Below, in pieces: positions 63,466-64,000 of a stretch of 64,000 nucleotides of DNA (the first letter of the stretch is position 1; every line of letters starts with the position of its first letter). A program made the position numbers and the translations under genes. The notes below the pieces were generated by a model, which was not told the origin of the DNA, did not search any database, and saw only the letters and a list, made by a program, of their open reading frames with translations. The stretch covers positions 4,839,501 to 4,903,500 of the forward strand of contig CP019636.1 of the NCBI GenBank assembly GCA_002163975.1, read 5' to 3'. The stretch comes from Nostocales cyanobacterium HT-58-2 (GTDB lineage: Bacteria > Cyanobacteriota > Cyanobacteriia > Cyanobacteriales > Nostocaceae).

Positions 63466-64000
63466 ATGGGAGCATACCTTGAAGAATCTAAAGATTTTGT
63501 TAAAAATATGCAAGCATTGACCACCAGAAGCTTTGAGACATTTGACGTTCGTGCACCCAAGAACCTTAAAGAGCAACGAGAGTTAGGAGAAAGGATTGTT
63601 GCTGCATTGCAGAGAGACTCACTAATCCAAATCCAAAAAAATTACCAAGAGGATTTACTAACCGCGCAAGCACTCCTGCAAAACAGAAAGTTTAATCAAT
63701 TACCATTTGATGGAAAAATTAAATTTGTAAGTGATACCACCTACACCGGCTACGTGTTTTCCGGCGAAGAGAAAAAAGGAGGTCAGTATGACCAAGTTGA
63801 GGTCTACACTGTGTTTCCTCACTTTGATAAAGACGACGAACTCGTCAAAACACTTCGCCTCCCTTGTCACGGTGAAGCAGTCTACCCCTCAGTCGAATAC
63901 AAAAATGCCATTGAAGCCTACATGAAAGCCACTGGCAATATGTGCGATCAACTCATAGAAATAATCGGTTTAGGACTAGGACTAGAGCCAAACCATTACC
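63466..64000 (+). CDS. Isopenicillin-N-synthase-like 2OG/Fe(II) oxygenase, 3' end cut by window edge
   Basis: 178 codons open from ATG 63466 to the right edge. KEQRELGERIVAALQRDSLI, TTYTGYVFSGEEKKGG, PHFDKDDELV, YPSVEYKNAIEAYMKATGNM and IIGLGLGLEPNHY follow the N-terminal DIOX domain and the helix before the catalytic core. The metal ligands H-x-D and H would lie beyond the edge. It rides on the nifD element next to xisA. Substrate unknown. Confidence 0.75.
   Translation, partial: MGAYLEESKDFVKNMQALTTRSFETFDVRAPKNLKEQRELGERIVAALQRDSLIQIQKNYQEDLLTAQALLQNRKFNQLPFDGKIKFVSDTTYTGYVFSGEEKKGGQYDQVEVYTVFPHFDKDDELVKTLRLPCHGEAVYPSVEYKNAIEAYMKATGNMCDQLIEIIGLGLGLEPNHY

Larger units (their letters stand above)
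61427..64000. mobile_element. nifD excision element, nifK-proximal end (continues past the window)
   Basis: Starts at the core site inside nifD and contains xisA 119 bp away and an oxygenase gene. In Anabaena PCC 7120 the element is 11 kb with xisA at this same end. Length and remaining cargo here cannot be seen. Confidence 0.9.

Overview
The window reads as chromosomal DNA of a heterocyst-forming (Nostocales-type) cyanobacterium. The evidence is a nif cluster in Anabaena order (nifD 3' end, nifK, Mo_nitro_C gene, nifE, nifN, nifX, DUF269 gene, CCE_0567-type gene, nifW, hesA, hesB, fdxH), a nifD gene cut at the known 11-bp xisA core site with xisA beside it, many GCGATCGC (HIP1) octamers, MITEs and GC-rich palindromic repeats.

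Layout. (1) 1-8.9 kb: the start of a sigma-70-like gene running off the left edge, several gene relics (old yellow enzyme, glyoxalase), a PEP-CTERM exported protein, a response regulator/glutaredoxin-like/flavin reductase fusion, a Phd antitoxin whose PIN toxin is dead, and two paralogous cNMP-domain histidine kinases separated by a GNAT gene. (2) 8.9-22.3 kb: three large caspase-like proteins on the minus strand: two caspase-STAND-WD40 paralogues and one caspase-alpha/beta-hydrolase. (3) 22.4-27.7 kb: a segment bracketed by two inverted 137-bp MITEs and holding a deleted vnfR-like regulator, nifV (homocitrate synthase) and a vupABC-type vanadate transporter. (4) 27.7-31.2 kb: glutamine amidotransferase, TetR, 2OG-Fe(II) oxygenase and nitroreductase genes. 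(5) 31.3-52.2 kb: a vanadium-nitrogenase (vnf) locus in visible decay. vnfN is intact. vnfE has a frameshift and a stop. vnfK carries a premature TGA and is split by a 4.76-kb compound element (two inverted IS110 copies around an IS4/IS701-like gene). vnfDG is reduced by an in-frame deletion to VnfD N-terminus plus VnfG C-terminus. A second nifE-nifX pair, a frameshifted ModA-like gene, a 62-aa molbindin-like gene, two intact vnfR-like repressors and a NifH with a 58-residue C-terminal extension complete the locus. (6) 52.3-61.4 kb: the Mo-nitrogenase nif cluster, apparently intact. (7) 61.4-64 kb: the nifK-proximal end of a nifD excision element with xisA and an isopenicillin-N-synthase-like oxygenase cut by the right edge; the rest of nifD must lie beyond the window.

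How it fits together. NifV would supply homocitrate for either cofactor, VupABC would import vanadate, the vnfR pair and the molybdate-type binding proteins would decide which nitrogenase is made, and NifE/N/X versus VnfE/N would build the cofactors. The structural V-nitrogenase genes here cannot make a working enzyme as read, so the intact accessory genes look like remains of a recently lost system, or they serve another copy elsewhere. Assembly or base-call error is the main alternative for the single-base lesions; it is a poor explanation for the deletion and the flanked insertion. All family assignments are from reading the proteins; no database search was run.
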